The notes: a model not told the origin generated them from the sequence alone. Shown: positions 1 through 7,821, counted from the stretch's first letter. The stretch: 33,262 nt of DNA from Bacteroidota bacterium (GCA_947475165.1 CANJLD010000031.1:1-33262); one strand, 5' to 3'. Translations and numbers: made by a program.

Positions 1-717
1 ACAGCAGCAAGCAAAAAAGGCGAAGCAAAAGCCAGTTGGGATAAAGACACCAAAATTGCAACGCTTACTTTCGACAGCACAAAAACAAATGCCGATGCAA
101 TTTTAAAACGCATTGCTTACTCCGGTTACGACAACGTAAAATTTCTTGCGCCCGATGATGCCTATGCAAAACTTGCAGAGTGCTGCCAATATGATAGACC
201 GAAAAAGGAAATTGTTCAACCGGTTATTCAAACTACAGATACACTTAAAAAGGAAACAACAACAACCGAAGAAACAACTACAGTAGTTAATCTTCTTGCA
301 GATGTTTACATGGCATACTTCAGCTTAAAAGATGCGCTAACAAAAGATGACGGTAAGACAGCGGCATTGAAAGCAAAAGAATTATTGAAAACGATTGATG
401 CAGTGAAAATGCCGAATCTTAAAACCGATGAACATACTGTTTGGATGAAAACAGCAGAAGATTTAAAATTTCATTCTACTCACATCTCCGAAACAAAAGA
501 GGTAGCACATCAGCGGGAACATTTCGCTTTGCTTTCCTCAAAAATGCACGAAGTGATGAAAGCAATCAAACCTGATTATGTAGTTTACTTTGACCACTGC
601 CCTATGTATGACAATGGCAAAGGGGCTGATTGGTTGAGCAAAGAAACAGCAATCAAAAATCCTTTCTACGGTTCGCAAATGCTCACTTGCGGAAGTGTAA
701 AAGAAACAATCAAGTAA
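1..717 (+). CDS. HMA-domain / DUF3347 metal-binding protein, 5' truncated by window edge
   Basis: The frame is open from base 1, so the gene starts before the window; the ATG at 310 is internal. Residues encoded by about 1-165 read like the C-terminal half of a heavy-metal-associated (HMA) ferredoxin-like fold, including an ILKRIAYSGYD segment. A Thr/Glu-rich linker follows, then a DUF3347 domain ending with the typical VYFDHCPMYDNGKGADWLS and NPFYGSQML signatures. DUF3347 is known as a periplasmic domain of Bacteroidota copper/silver efflux and metal-resistance proteins, and its Cys/Met/His residues suggest metal binding. The metal-binding CxxC of the HMA domain lies outside the window and cannot be checked. 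The stop is one base before the next ATG (719), so the two genes are very likely co-transcribed. Role as a copper-binding periplasmic protein is inferred. Confidence 0.85.
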   Translation, partial: TAASKKGEAKASWDKDTKIATLTFDSTKTNADAILKRIAYSGYDNVKFLAPDDAYAKLAECCQYDRPKKEIVQPVIQTTDTLKKETTTTEETTTVVNLLADVYMAYFSLKDALTKDDGKTAALKAKELLKTIDAVKMPNLKTDEHTVWMKTAEDLKFHSTHISETKEVAHQREHFALLSSKMHEVMKAIKPDYVVYFDHCPMYDNGKGADWLSKETAIKNPFYGSQMLTCGSVKETIK

Positions 718-718
718 T

Positions 719-1438
719 ATGACACACACCTATCAATTGACAGGAATGACTTGTTCTGGTTGCGAAAACAGCGTAAAATCTGCGCTGTATAAACTGACGA
801 ACGTAACAGGTGTTGAAGTTTCAAGAGAAACAAACACCGCGACCATCACCATGAGCAAACACATTTCTATTTCCGATTTGCAAAACGCAATTGGTGCAGA
901 GAGTAAATATAAAATCAGCGCAACGCAACACAGCGAAGTTGCGGAGCAAACCAAATCATGGCTTGAAACTTACAAGCCAATTCTTCTCATTTTCTTTTAC
1001 ATCACTGCTGTTGCTTCGCTTGTTCAATTTGTCAACCATCGCTTTGATACAACGCAATGGATGAACATTTTCATGGCGGGTTTCTTTCTCACATTTTCTT
1101 TCTTCAAAATGTTAGACCTGAAAGGGTTTGCAGAAAGTTACGCTATGTATGATGTAGTGGCAAAACGAATTCCTGTTTGGGGCTATCTCTACGCTTTTAT
1201 CGAATTGAGTTTAGGAATTGCCTACACCATCAACTTCAATCCGCTTATCACCAACGTTGTAACCGTTGTAGTAATGAGTATAAGCATCATTGGCGTTTTG
1301 CAAAGTGTGTTGAACAAACAAAAAATTCAGTGCGCTTGCCTCGGTGCAGTATTCAATTTACCTATGAGCACCGTTACCATTATTGAAGATGCACTGATGA
1401 TTGTAATGGCAGCAGTTTCTCTAATTCTTTTAAACTAA
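719..1438 (+). CDS. HMA domain fused to MauE/DoxX-like membrane protein
   Basis: A 239-residue protein. Residues 1-70 form an HMA domain with the metal-binding motif GMTCSGC (C12, C15). After a linker come about four transmembrane helices (roughly 85-105, 118-135, 155-200 and 215-238) resembling the MauE/methylamine-utilisation redox membrane family, with a CxC pair (C205, C207) in the motif QCACLGAVFNLP. MauE-like proteins are thought to handle disulfide or redox chemistry at the membrane; here the HMA domain points to copper or another soft metal. It starts one base after the upstream HMA-DUF3347 gene, so translational coupling is likely. Exact function is not known; a role in metal trafficking or metal-linked thiol redox is inference. 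Confidence 0.85.
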   Translation: MTHTYQLTGMTCSGCENSVKSALYKLTNVTGVEVSRETNTATITMSKHISISDLQNAIGAESKYKISATQHSEVAEQTKSWLETYKPILLIFFYITAVASLVQFVNHRFDTTQWMNIFMAGFFLTFSFFKMLDLKGFAESYAMYDVVAKRIPVWGYLYAFIELSLGIAYTINFNPLITNVVTVVVMSISIIGVLQSVLNKQKIQCACLGAVFNLPMSTVTIIEDALMIVMAAVSLILLN

Positions 1439-1452
1439 TCATGATATGAATC

Positions 1453-1480
1453 ATGTAACTAACTGTAAGAATTATGTAAC
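1453..1480 (+). promoter_or_regulatory. Candidate operator: two ATGTAAC half-sites 21 bp apart
   Basis: ATGTAAC occurs at 1453-1459 and again at 1474-1480, exactly 21 bp apart (two helical turns), as is usual for direct-repeat sites of AraC-family regulators. The second copy lies 27 bp upstream of a CACTTTTG -7-like box at 1501-1508. A similar ATGTAAA sits 28 bp upstream of the -7 box of the metallothionein gene at 7588. The natural candidate binder is the HMA-AraC protein at 6981-7556. Inferred from the sequence only. Confidence 0.45.
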
Positions 1481-1500
1481 CCTTTTCCAATCAAGTTACA

Positions 1501-1508
1501 CACTTTTG
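1501..1508 (+). promoter_or_regulatory. Candidate Bacteroidota -7 box for the metal operon
   Basis: CACTTTTG matches the Bacteroidota -7 consensus TAnnTTTG at all but the first position. It lies about 75 bp upstream of the first gene of the 1582-7556 operon and directly downstream of the paired ATGTAAC sites. Confidence 0.35.
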
Positions 1509-1581
1509 CAAGGCAGTAATTAAACATTAAAGCGGGCAACAGCGCATCTGACGAAAACTGAATTCAAAAAAATAAAACAAA

Positions 1582-2037
1582 ATGAAAAACAAGAAAACAA
1601 TTGTAGCCATGCTTATGCTGGCAGTATGCTTAACGGCAGGTAACTCTTTTGCTCAAACTAAAACAGAATCCAAAAGTTGTTGTATGATGAAGGACTGTTG
1701 TGTAATGAAAGACGGCAAAATGATGATGATGAAGGATGGTAAAATGATGCCAATGGACAAAGACATGACCATGAAAAACGGCACTAAGTGTATGACCAAT
1801 GGCGAATGTGTAATGAAGAACGGCAAAAAAATGAAGATGAAAGAAGGTCAATGTATGGACATGGACGGGAAAATGGAAAAATGCGACATGGGAAAAGATG
1901 CCAAATGTTGCAAGGATGGGAAACACGAAGAACATGATAAGAGCGCTGCCTACTCATGCCCTATGCACCCTGAAGTGGTATCCGACAAACCGGGCAAATG
2001 TCCGAAGTGCGGAATGGATTTAGTAAAGAAAAAGTAA
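1582..2037 (+). CDS. Secreted Met/Cys-rich DUF6799-like protein with C-terminal heavy-metal-binding domain
   Basis: 151 residues with a clear signal peptide (residues 1-24, ending NSFAQ). The middle (about 30-105) is built of short degenerate repeats of the type MKDGKMM/MKNGxxM, as in DUF6799 proteins of Bacteroidota, but here dotted with Cys residues (CCMMKDCC, KCM, ECVM, QCM, KCD, KCC). The C-terminus (about 124-151) is a heavy-metal-binding domain of the YSCPMHPEV...PGKCPKCGMDL type found in copper/silver efflux proteins. All this suggests a periplasmic metal sponge or chaperone delivering copper to the exporter or oxidase encoded just downstream. It is the first gene of the apparent operon, with the next gene 20 bp away. 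Family assignment of the C-terminal domain is solid; the cellular role is inferred. Confidence 0.88.
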   Translation: MKNKKTIVAMLMLAVCLTAGNSFAQTKTESKSCCMMKDCCVMKDGKMMMMKDGKMMPMDKDMTMKNGTKCMTNGECVMKNGKKMKMKEGQCMDMDGKMEKCDMGKDAKCCKDGKHEEHDKSAAYSCPMHPEVVSDKPGKCPKCGMDLVKKK

Positions 2038-2057
2038 ACTAAATCAACTCCAACATT

Positions 2058-4079
2058 ATGGATATGACAAAGCATGAGCATTCAAAAATGCAACACGGAG
2101 CCAATCCTCCAATGGGACATGAAGGGCACGACCATCATGCTATGATTGCCGATTTTAAAAGGCGATTTTTCGTAGTGCTGTTTCTCACTATTCCCATAAT
2201 GCTCTTGTCGCCCATGATACAGCATTGGTTAAATGTTCATTGGCAATTTACAGGTAGTAGCTATTTGCTGCTTGCTCTTTCAACGGTGGTTTTTATTTAC
2301 GGTGGCTTTCCATTCTTAAAAGGATTTGTGAGCGAGGTAAAAGCAAAAAGCCCCGGCATGATGCTTTTGATTGGCTTTGCAATAACGGTGGCATACGCTT
2401 ACAGCGTAGCCATCGTTTTTGGGTTACAAGGCATGGATTTTTTCTGGGAACTCTCCACACTTATTCTAATCATGCTTTTGGGGCATTGGATAGAAATGAA
2501 ATCCATTGCCGGAGCATCGCGTGAATTGGAATTGTTAGTGCAACTTATGCCGTCTGATGCGCACATGGTAATGCCTAACATGGTGCATGATGTAAAGACC
2601 GATACCCTGAAAGAGAACGATGTTATTTTGGTAAAACCCGGTGAGAAAGTAGCAGCCGATGGAATAATTTCAGAAGGCGAAAGTTATTTGAATGAATCTA
2701 TGCTCACCGGTGAATCAAAACCGGTGCAAAAAATTAAAGGCGATAAAGTAATTGCCGGTTCTATCAACGGCAACGGCTCTATTAAAGTAACTGTTTCTCA
2801 TGCGGCAAAAGATTCTTATCTCTCACAGGTAATCAAACTTGTTGACGATGCACAGAAATCAAAATCTAAAACACAATTGTTGGCGGACACCGCAGCAAAA
2901 TGGTTGACTGTAATTGCCATCGTTGCAGGTATCTCCACATTTTTATTTTGGTATTTAACGGGGCAATCGCTGGCGTTTGCGATGGAAAGAATGGTAACGG
3001 TGATTGTTATTTGCTGTCCTCATGCACTCGGTTTAGCGGTGCCTTTAGTAGTTGCGAAGTCAACAGCACTATCGGCAAAACACGGTTTGCTGATTAAAAA
3101 CAGAACAGCGTTTGAGAACTCAAGAAAAATAACCACCATCATTTTTGATAAAACAGGAACACTCACTATTGGTAAATTTCAGGTTTCAAAAATTGTTTCG
3201 CTCAAAAAAGATTTGAATGAAAATGAAATCATTCGCCTTGCTTCTGCATTGGAACAAAAATCAGAACATCCGATTGCCACAGGCATTCTGCAAAAAATAA
3301 AAGATTTAAAACTCGCTATTCCCGCAACAGAAAATTTCAATGCTATAACCGGTAAAGGTGTTGAAGCAACAGTAGAAGGCAAAAAGATTTTGGTTGTTAG
3401 TCCGGGTTACTTGAAAGAAAACAAACTTCCCGTTCCCGATGGCTTCACCGCGAATGATATGGAAACGGTGGTCTTTCTAATTATCAATAATGAATTAGCA
3501 GGTTACATTGCTCTCTCCGATGAAATACGACCTGAATCAGCCGATGCAATTAAAACTTTAAGAGAAAATAAAATCAAATCCATTTTGCTCACAGGTGATA
3601 ATGCAAAAGTGGCGAAGAGTGTAAGCGATGAATTAAAGATGGATGGATTCTTTGCCGAAGTATTACCGCATCAAAAATTGGAAAAGATAAAAGAGTTGCA
3701 AAGCAAAGGCGAGTTCATAGCCATGACCGGTGACGGAGTGAACGATGCGCCCGCACTCGCACAAGCCGATGTTGGCATTGCCGTAGGAAGCGGAAGCGAC
3801 ATTGCAGCAGAAACCGCAGGAATTATTTTAGTAAACAGCAATCCAAATGACATTGTAAGTTTGATTCTTTTCGGCAAAGCAACTTACCGCAAAATGATTC
3901 AGAATTTAATTTGGGCAACCGGATACAACATTGTTGCCTTGCCCTTGGCGGCAGGTGTTCTTTACAAATGGAACATCATGCTCACTCCCGCAATGGGTGC
4001 AGCGTTGATGACATTAAGCACTGTGGTAGTGGCTATCAATGCAAGTTTGTTGAAAGTGAAAACTGTTTCTAAAGCATAA
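2058..4079 (+). CDS. copB: Copper-exporting P1B-type ATPase, CPH (CopB-like) class
   Basis: 673 residues with all the marks of a P1B heavy-metal ATPase: the TGES actuator loop, the intramembrane motif CPH (C320-P321-H322), the phosphorylated Asp in DKTGT (D364), the SEHPIA nucleotide-binding motif and GDGVNDAP (about 558). A CPH rather than CPC motif places it in the P1B-3 subgroup, characterised as Cu/Ag exporters. In place of an HMA domain the N-terminus (residues 1-29) is rich in His and Met, as usual for this subgroup. About eight transmembrane helices are visible. It moves copper from the cytoplasm to the periplasm, where the neighbouring sponge protein and multicopper oxidase would take over. 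The symbol copB here means the ATPase, not the outer-membrane CopB protein. Start chosen at the first ATG after the upstream gene. Confidence 0.93.
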   Translation: MDMTKHEHSKMQHGANPPMGHEGHDHHAMIADFKRRFFVVLFLTIPIMLLSPMIQHWLNVHWQFTGSSYLLLALSTVVFIYGGFPFLKGFVSEVKAKSPGMMLLIGFAITVAYAYSVAIVFGLQGMDFFWELSTLILIMLLGHWIEMKSIAGASRELELLVQLMPSDAHMVMPNMVHDVKTDTLKENDVILVKPGEKVAADGIISEGESYLNESMLTGESKPVQKIKGDKVIAGSINGNGSIKVTVSHAAKDSYLSQVIKLVDDAQKSKSKTQLLADTAAKWLTVIAIVAGISTFLFWYLTGQSLAFAMERMVTVIVICCPHALGLAVPLVVAKSTALSAKHGLLIKNRTAFENSRKITTIIFDKTGTLTIGKFQVSKIVSLKKDLNENEIIRLASALEQKSEHPIATGILQKIKDLKLAIPATENFNAITGKGVEATVEGKKILVVSPGYLKENKLPVPDGFTANDMETVVFLIINNELAGYIALSDEIRPESADAIKTLRENKIKSILLTGDNAKVAKSVSDELKMDGFFAEVLPHQKLEKIKELQSKGEFIAMTGDGVNDAPALAQADVGIAVGSGSDIAAETAGIILVNSNPNDIVSLILFGKATYRKMIQNLIWATGYNIVALPLAAGVLYKWNIMLTPAMGAALMTLSTVVVAINASLLKVKTVSKA

Positions 4080-4109
4080 GCAATACTTATTTTTTAAATA
4101 ATAGAAAGC

Positions 4110-4730
4110 ATGGAAAAGAATGAGATTAAACAACATTGGGAAAATGTTTTTGCTACCAAGCAGGAAACAGAGGTCAGTTGGTTTCAGCAATATCCAAAAA
4201 CATCAGTAGCATTTTTGGAACTTTTCAATCTACCTCTTGATGCGAACATTATTGATGTTGGTGGTGGCGACAGTCATTTTATAGATGCGCTTTTAGAAAA
4301 AGGGTATCACAATATTTACCTCTTGGATATTTCTGCCAATGCCATTGAACGCGCGAAAAAGCGTTTGGGTGAAAAGGCAAAGCATGTAACCTTTATTGTT
4401 TCTGATATTACTGACTTTAAACCGCAGGTGAAGTTTGATTTTTGGCACGATAGAGCTGCCTTTCATTTTCTCACCGATGAAGAAAAAATCTACAAGTATG
4501 TTTCCATTGCCGAAGAAGCCATCCATAAAAATGGGTATCTTATCCTTGGAACATTCTCTGATGAGGGACCTAAAAAGTGCAGTGGTTTAGAAATAAAACA
4601 ATACACCGAAACATCTATGAGTGCGCGATTTGAAATTGCGTTTGAGCGTATAAAATGTATTCGAGAAGACCACACCACACCATTCAACACCACACAGAAT
4701 TTCCTGTTTTGCAGCTTTCAGAAAAAATAG
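4110..4730 (+). CDS. Class I SAM-dependent methyltransferase
   Basis: 206 residues with a Rossmann-type methyltransferase core: motif I is IIDVGGGDSHFIDALL (about residues 49-64), followed by the acidic LLDIS after strand 2 and FWHDRAAFHFL at the motif IV region. This FD-x-W-HDRAxFHFL pattern is common in a family of small methyltransferases often annotated only as class I or distantly thiopurine S-methyltransferase-like. It lies 30 bp after the copper ATPase and 5 bp before the multicopper oxidase, so it belongs to the operon. The substrate is unknown; a role in metal or metalloid detoxification is suggested only by location. No signal peptide, so cytoplasmic. Confidence 0.85.
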   Translation: MEKNEIKQHWENVFATKQETEVSWFQQYPKTSVAFLELFNLPLDANIIDVGGGDSHFIDALLEKGYHNIYLLDISANAIERAKKRLGEKAKHVTFIVSDITDFKPQVKFDFWHDRAAFHFLTDEEKIYKYVSIAEEAIHKNGYLILGTFSDEGPKKCSGLEIKQYTETSMSARFEIAFERIKCIREDHTTPFNTTQNFLFCSFQKK

Positions 4731-4735
4731 GTTGA

Positions 4736-6928
4736 ATGAATTTCAAACTCTTTTTTATTTCTATAACATTTCTTGTTATCGCTGGTAATCTTTCAGCACA
4801 ACACATAGTTCGCTACGATTTATTTGTATCTGACACCACCGTAAATTACAGCGGCACACCAAAAGAAGCAATCGCCATCAACGGCACCATTCCCGCGCCA
4901 ACTCTTTATTTTACAGAAGGCGATACAGCCGATATTTACATTCACAACAATCTTGACAAAGAAACTTCCGTTCACTGGCACGGAATAATTTTACCCAATT
5001 CGCAAGACGGAGTTCCTTACCTCACCACACCACCAATTAAAGCGCACACCGTTTATCATTATCATTTTCCCATTGTGCAAAATGGCACTTACTGGTATCA
5101 CAGCCACACACAATTGCAGGAGCAAATCGGTGTATATGGTGCGCTGATAATTCATAAGAGGAATGAACCAAAACTTCCTGAATACACTTTGCTGCTTAGT
5201 GATTGGACAGATGAAAAGCCCAATGAAGTTCATCGAAGTTTGCACAACGCCAACGATTGGTATGCCATTCAAAAAGGTTCAGCTCAAGATTATCTCTCCT
5301 CTATTATTCATCACCAATTCAAAACTAAAATTACCAATGAGTGGAAGCGAATGACCGCAATGGATGTAAGCGATGTTTACTACAATAAATTTCTTTCAAA
5401 CGGTAGCGAAGAAATAAATGCGCCTCAATTTAAGGCGGGTGAAAAAATTCGTTTGCGAATCATTAACGGAAGTGCATCTACTTACTTTTGGTTAAAATAT
5501 GCCGGAGGAAAACTAACCGTTGTCGCCAACGATGGAAAAGATGTAGCACCGGTTCCGGTAGATAGAATGCTCATTGCCGTTGCCGAAACTTACGATGTCA
5601 TTGTTACTATTCCTGCTGACAGCACTTCTTTTGAATTTCTTGCTACGTCTGAAGATAGAACAAAACACACATCACTTTGGCTCGGCAACGGAATCAAACA
5701 ACTCGCATCGCCACTTCCAAAACTCAAATATTTTGAGGGAATGAAAATGATGAACAGCATGATGAAGATGAACGGCAACATGAAACCGATGGGAATGCAA
5801 ATGAGCAATCAAATCATGGACATGAATACTGTGATGTATCCAGAAATAACCGGAGATTTAAAAAAGAAGAAAAAGAAAAACGGACCTGTTGCTCCTGCCG
5901 CTTCGGAAAATTTAGCTGATCTAGTTACGTTGAATTACACCATGCTCAAGTCTCCAACAAAAACAACTCTTCTTGATGCGCCACCAAAAATTTTACGTTT
6001 TGAATTGACTGGAAATATGAACCGATATGTATGGAGCATCAATAACAAAACAGTTTCTGAAACCGATAAGATTTTAATAAAGGCGGGAGAAAACATACGC
6101 ATCATTATTTACAATAACTCTATGATGCGCCACCCTATGCACCTGCACGGACATTTCTTTCGCGTGCTGAATGGGCAAGGCGATTATTCTCCGCTAAAAA
6201 ATGTTTTAGACATTATGCCAATGGAAACCGACACGATTGAATTCAACGCATCGGAAAATTATGGCGATTGGTTTTTTCACTGCCACATTCTTTACCACAT
6301 GATGAGTGGCATGGGCAGAGTTTTTACCTACGAAAATTCACCGGTTAATCCTGAATTGTCGAATCAAAAAGAATCCGCACGTAAATTTAGACGCGATGAC
6401 CGCGCACCTCACCTGATGGCGAAAGTAGGAATCGAAACCACTGGAAGTGATGGCGAAATCATGCTGTCAAACACACGATGGTATGGACAAACTGAATGGC
6501 GTATCGGTATCAACTCACATCATGGCTACGAAGTAGAAACCCACGTTGGTCGCTATGTTGGGCGAAATCAATTTCTTCGCTTCTACATTGGTTCGGATTT
6601 CCGTTATCGTAAAATGGAAGGCATGGAAAAAAATCTTTTCCAGCAAATTGATACAAAGAATAATCGTGTTGTTGCATGTGCAGGCGTTCAATATGTTTTA
6701 CCTCTTCTCATTGTTGCCGACCTTCGCGTTGACCACACAGGTAACGTACGCTTACAGCTAATGCGTGAAGACATTCCTCTCACATCTCGTCTTCGTTTAA
6801 GCTTTATGCTCAACACAGATAAAGAATACATGGTCGGCTTGCGCTACATAATGACTAAATACGTTTCTGTTTCTACTCACTACGACAGTGATATGGGTTT
6901 CGGTGCAGGAATGACTTTTAGTTATTGA
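4736..6928 (+). CDS. Multicopper oxidase (CopA-type) fused to a CopB-like outer-membrane barrel
   Basis: 730 residues with a signal peptide (1-21). Copper ligands of a laccase-type oxidase are all present: HWHG (80-83), HSH (122-124), HPMHLHGH (466-473) and HCHILYHMMSGM (515-526, with type-1 ligands C516, H521, M526). A Met-rich stretch (about residues 335-365) followed by a Lys-rich run lies between the cupredoxin domains, as in CueO/PcoA-type cuprous oxidases. From about residue 555 to the end the sequence changes to alternating amphipathic strands ending in Tyr, resembling the CopB/PcoB copper-resistance outer-membrane family. In classical pco/cop systems these are two proteins; here they form one polypeptide, which would tether the oxidase to the outer membrane. 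Fifth member of the island, 5 bp after the methyltransferase. Confidence 0.9.
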   Translation: MNFKLFFISITFLVIAGNLSAQHIVRYDLFVSDTTVNYSGTPKEAIAINGTIPAPTLYFTEGDTADIYIHNNLDKETSVHWHGIILPNSQDGVPYLTTPPIKAHTVYHYHFPIVQNGTYWYHSHTQLQEQIGVYGALIIHKRNEPKLPEYTLLLSDWTDEKPNEVHRSLHNANDWYAIQKGSAQDYLSSIIHHQFKTKITNEWKRMTAMDVSDVYYNKFLSNGSEEINAPQFKAGEKIRLRIINGSASTYFWLKYAGGKLTVVANDGKDVAPVPVDRMLIAVAETYDVIVTIPADSTSFEFLATSEDRTKHTSLWLGNGIKQLASPLPKLKYFEGMKMMNSMMKMNGNMKPMGMQMSNQIMDMNTVMYPEITGDLKKKKKKNGPVAPAASENLADLVTLNYTMLKSPTKTTLLDAPPKILRFELTGNMNRYVWSINNKTVSETDKILIKAGENIRIIIYNNSMMRHPMHLHGHFFRVLNGQGDYSPLKNVLDIMPMETDTIEFNASENYGDWFFHCHILYHMMSGMGRVFTYENSPVNPELSNQKESARKFRRDDRAPHLMAKVGIETTGSDGEIMLSNTRWYGQTEWRIGINSHHGYEVETHVGRYVGRNQFLRFYIGSDFRYRKMEGMEKNLFQQIDTKNNRVVACAGVQYVLPLLIVADLRVDHTGNVRLQLMREDIPLTSRLRLSFMLNTDKEYMVGLRYIMTKYVSVSTHYDSDMGFGAGMTFSY

Positions 6929-6950
6929 CCAATACCGTTAAGAATAGTAC

Positions 6951-6960
6951 CTTAGCTTTC
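6951..6960 (+). promoter_or_regulatory. Possible weak -7 box upstream of the HMA-AraC regulator
   Basis: TAGCTTTC at 6953-6960 matches TAnnTTT of the Bacteroidota -7 box with the last G changed. It lies in the 52-bp gap before the regulator gene, which might therefore be transcribed alone as well as by read-through. Confidence 0.2.
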
Positions 6961-6980
6961 TACAACACCACACACTCCTA

Positions 6981-7556
6981 ATGGCATCAACAGTATTACT
7001 AGTTAAGAATATGGTTTGTCAACGGTGTATCATGACGGTGGAAACCATTTTAAGAAAAGCATCTATTCCTTTTCAAAAAGTAATTTTTGGTGAAATACAT
7101 GCGCCTCAGCCATTAGCCGATGCGCAAAAAGAAGTATTACGAACAGAACTTGAAAAGGTAGGCTTCGAATTAATTGATAGTCACACCGCAGCCGTTATCG
7201 AAAAAGTAAAACAACTGGTCATTAAACAGGCGCGTAACGAAGCCGATAAAAAAGAAACTAAACTCAATCTTTCAAAGTTTCTGGCAGAGAAACTGAATTA
7301 CGAATACACCCACCTCAGCAGTATGTTTTCTGCCATTGAGGGCAGAACCATTGAACAGTATTTTATTGAGCAGCGCATTGAAAAGGCAAAAGAACTGCTT
7401 GTCTATCAGCAAATGACTTTATCTGAAATAGCTTACGAACTTAATTATAGTAGTGTAGCTCATCTCTCTACTCAGTTTAAGAAAATAACCGGCCTTACTC
7501 CTTCTTATTATAAAGAAGTTGGTGCAACCAAGCGTAAAGCGCTTGATAAGGTTTAA
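6981..7556 (+). CDS. HMA-AraC fusion transcriptional regulator (candidate copper sensor)
   Basis: 191 residues. Residues 1-70 resemble a heavy-metal-associated domain, with the metal-binding pair in KNMVCQRC (C13, C16). Residues about 95-185 are an AraC-type DNA-binding domain with two helix-turn-helix motifs (FLAEKLNYEYTHLSSMF and LSEIAYELNYSSVAHLSTQF, then GLTPSYYKE). The architecture suggests a one-component sensor in which Cu(I) or a similar ion binds the HMA part and controls DNA binding. It is the last gene of the copper operon and lies directly before the metallothionein gene. Paired ATGTAAC sites upstream of both transcription units are plausible targets. Similar HMA-AraC proteins are seen beside copper genes in other Bacteroidota; direct functional evidence is not known to me. 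Confidence 0.88.
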   Translation: MASTVLLVKNMVCQRCIMTVETILRKASIPFQKVIFGEIHAPQPLADAQKEVLRTELEKVGFELIDSHTAAVIEKVKQLVIKQARNEADKKETKLNLSKFLAEKLNYEYTHLSSMFSAIEGRTIEQYFIEQRIEKAKELLVYQQMTLSEIAYELNYSSVAHLSTQFKKITGLTPSYYKEVGATKRKALDKV

Positions 7557-7587
7557 TCCCAAAATTCTATAAGCCTTACCCAAAGTA

Positions 7588-7623
7588 ATGTAAACCCCTC
7601 GGGGGTTGGCGGACGTATGTTTG
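7588..7623 (+). promoter_or_regulatory. Candidate promoter/operator of the metallothionein-like gene
   Basis: TATGTTTG at 7616-7623 matches the Bacteroidota -7 box TAnnTTTG exactly. ATGTAAA lies 28 bp upstream (7588-7594), matching the operator candidate of the metal operon at 1474, and a weaker TATAAG occurs at 7568-7573, about 21 bp further upstream. A small GC hairpin (AACCCC-TCG-GGGGTT, 7593-7607) sits between them. It may serve as the end of the regulator transcript or as part of the operator. Confidence 0.45.
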
Positions 7624-7651
7624 CACCATTAAATAACTAAATCAAAAAACA

Positions 7652-7816
7652 ATGGAAAAGACAACGAGCCCAATCGCTCCAACCGCCAGCAAAAACTGCG
7701 GTAATCCAAAATGCAATTGCCAGGACTGCACTTGCACAACTTGCAACTGCGCTGCTAAAAGCCAAAACTGCAACTGCGGTACTTGCTGCAACTGCGAAGG
7801 CACTTGCAAGTGCTAA
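7652..7816 (+). CDS. Small cysteine-rich metallothionein-like protein
   Basis: A 54-residue ORF starting ATGGAAAAG and ending TGCTAA. After a 15-residue Cys-free N-terminus it contains 14 Cys in 39 residues, arranged as CxC, CxxC and CC (for example CNCQDCTCTTCNC and CNCGTCCNCEGTCKC), with no His and no aromatic residues. This is the composition of metallothioneins, which bind Cu(I), Zn or Cd as thiolate clusters in the cytoplasm. No signal peptide is present. It has its own promoter-like element and is followed after 5 bp by a strong terminator, so it looks like a short monocistronic, highly expressed mRNA. It follows the HMA-AraC regulator gene on the same strand. I cannot assign it to a named metallothionein family; the spacing does not obviously match SmtA/BmtA or mycobacterial MymT. 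The antisense ORF over the same bases is a shadow. Confidence 0.85.
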   Translation: MEKTTSPIAPTASKNCGNPKCNCQDCTCTTCNCAAKSQNCNCGTCCNCEGTCKC

Positions 7817-7821
7817 ACAAA

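Noticed and set aside
1630-1935. His/Phe-rich minus-strand ORF over the secreted metal-binding protein
   Set aside because: The His and Phe residues are simply the complement of ATG and AAA/GAA codons of the real gene; no start context or domain.
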